Assembly: GCA_022776205.1 (NCBI GenBank)
Contig: JALFIK010000040.1
Span: forward strand, 1 to 6,663
Length of the DNA: 6,663 nucleotides
Reading direction: 5' to 3'
Source: Eubacterium sp.
GTDB taxonomy: Bacteria; Bacillota; Clostridia; Lachnospirales; Lachnospiraceae
Within the stretch, counting starts at the first letter, position 1; the number at the start of each line of letters is the position of its first letter. A program made the position numbers and the translations under genes. A model generated the notes under the pieces. That model was not told the DNA's origin, did not search any database, and was given only the letters and a program-made list of their open reading frames with translations. Positions 6,309 through 6,663 of the stretch are shown piece by piece.

Positions 6309-6663
6309 TGGCGAATAAAGATGAGATTAAGATTAAAGTACAGGGATTAAAAAAGAGTTTTGGACATCTTCATGTACTGAAAGGAATTGATGCGGAGATA
6401 AAAGCCGGTGAGGTAATCTGTGTGATTGGCCCTTCCGGTTCCGGTAAATCCACATTTCTTCGGTGTCTTAACCGGCTCGAGGATGCGACAGATGGAGAAA
6501 TCCTTGTAGACGGTGAGAGTATCACAGATAAATCTGCGAACATTGATAAGATTCGGCAGCACATTGGAATGGTATTCCAGCAGTTCAATCTTTTTCCTCA
6601 TTATACGGTAAAAGAAAATGTGATGCTTGCTCCTGTGGAGCTCAAGCTGAAATCGAAGGAAGA
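6308..6663 (+). CDS. Amino acid ABC transporter ATP-binding protein (GlnQ/HisP-type), 3' end outside window
   Basis: Cytoplasmic ATPase that powers the importer encoded by the two genes before it. About 118 codons are visible of a usual 240-250, and the frame runs open to the right edge. The start MANKDEIKIKVQGLKKSFG leads to Walker A GPSGSGKST at residues 41-49 (Lys47). The Q-loop glutamine is Gln91 in MVFQQFNLFPHYTVKENV, the wording typical of polar amino acid importers. RCLNRLEDATDGEI after Walker A is also characteristic. The ABC signature, Walker B and H-loop lie beyond the window and cannot be checked. The start overlaps the permease stop by one base. Confidence 0.95.
   Translation, partial: MANKDEIKIKVQGLKKSFGHLHVLKGIDAEIKAGEVICVIGPSGSGKSTFLRCLNRLEDATDGEILVDGESITDKSANIDKIRQHIGMVFQQFNLFPHYTVKENVMLAPVELKLKSKE

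Noticed and set aside
6347..6601. Minus-strand open frames opposite the ATPase gene
   Set aside because: They are antisense to the Walker A and Q-loop coding region and are shadows of it.

Overview
The window looks like chromosomal DNA of a low-to-moderate G+C Gram-positive anaerobe, most likely a clostridium of the Lachnospiraceae type. The grounds are the AT-rich spacers, strong GGAGG-type ribosome binding sites, a lipoprotein signal typical of that group, and tightly packed genes. All eight genes lie on the + strand. This placement is inferred from style and protein character, not from a database match.

Left part (1-4722): five genes that look like one operon. In order they are a circularly permuted ATP-grasp enzyme (cut by the left edge), an alpha-E protein, a transglutaminase-like thiol enzyme, and two consecutive proteins of the M14 succinylglutamate desuccinylase/aspartoacylase (AstE/AspA) family. 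The ATP-grasp, alpha-E and transglutaminase trio is a known conserved neighbourhood predicted to make and process an unidentified amide-linked or peptide-like product. Here it is joined to a tandem M14 pair. The first M14 protein keeps the expected zinc and catalytic residues. The second appears to have lost a zinc ligand (His to Arg) and the catalytic glutamate (Glu to Tyr), so it may be a non-catalytic partner. This is the most interesting part of the window. None of the four proteins with a visible N-terminus has a signal peptide, so the chemistry is probably cytoplasmic.

Middle (4723-4834): a 112-base AT-rich spacer with a weak possible terminator and a good sigma-A type promoter (-10 TATAAT, 17-base spacer). 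It separates the two transcription units.

Right part (4835-6663): an ABC importer for a polar amino acid, in the order lipoprotein binding protein, permease, ATPase. The ATPase is cut by the right edge. The binding protein resembles the glutamine-binding GlnH type and keeps the Arg and Asp expected to grip the amino acid backbone. Whether this importer feeds the neighbouring amide-bond system or is only adjacent cannot be decided from the sequence.

No tRNA, rRNA, CRISPR array, insertion sequence, riboswitch or long repeat was seen.
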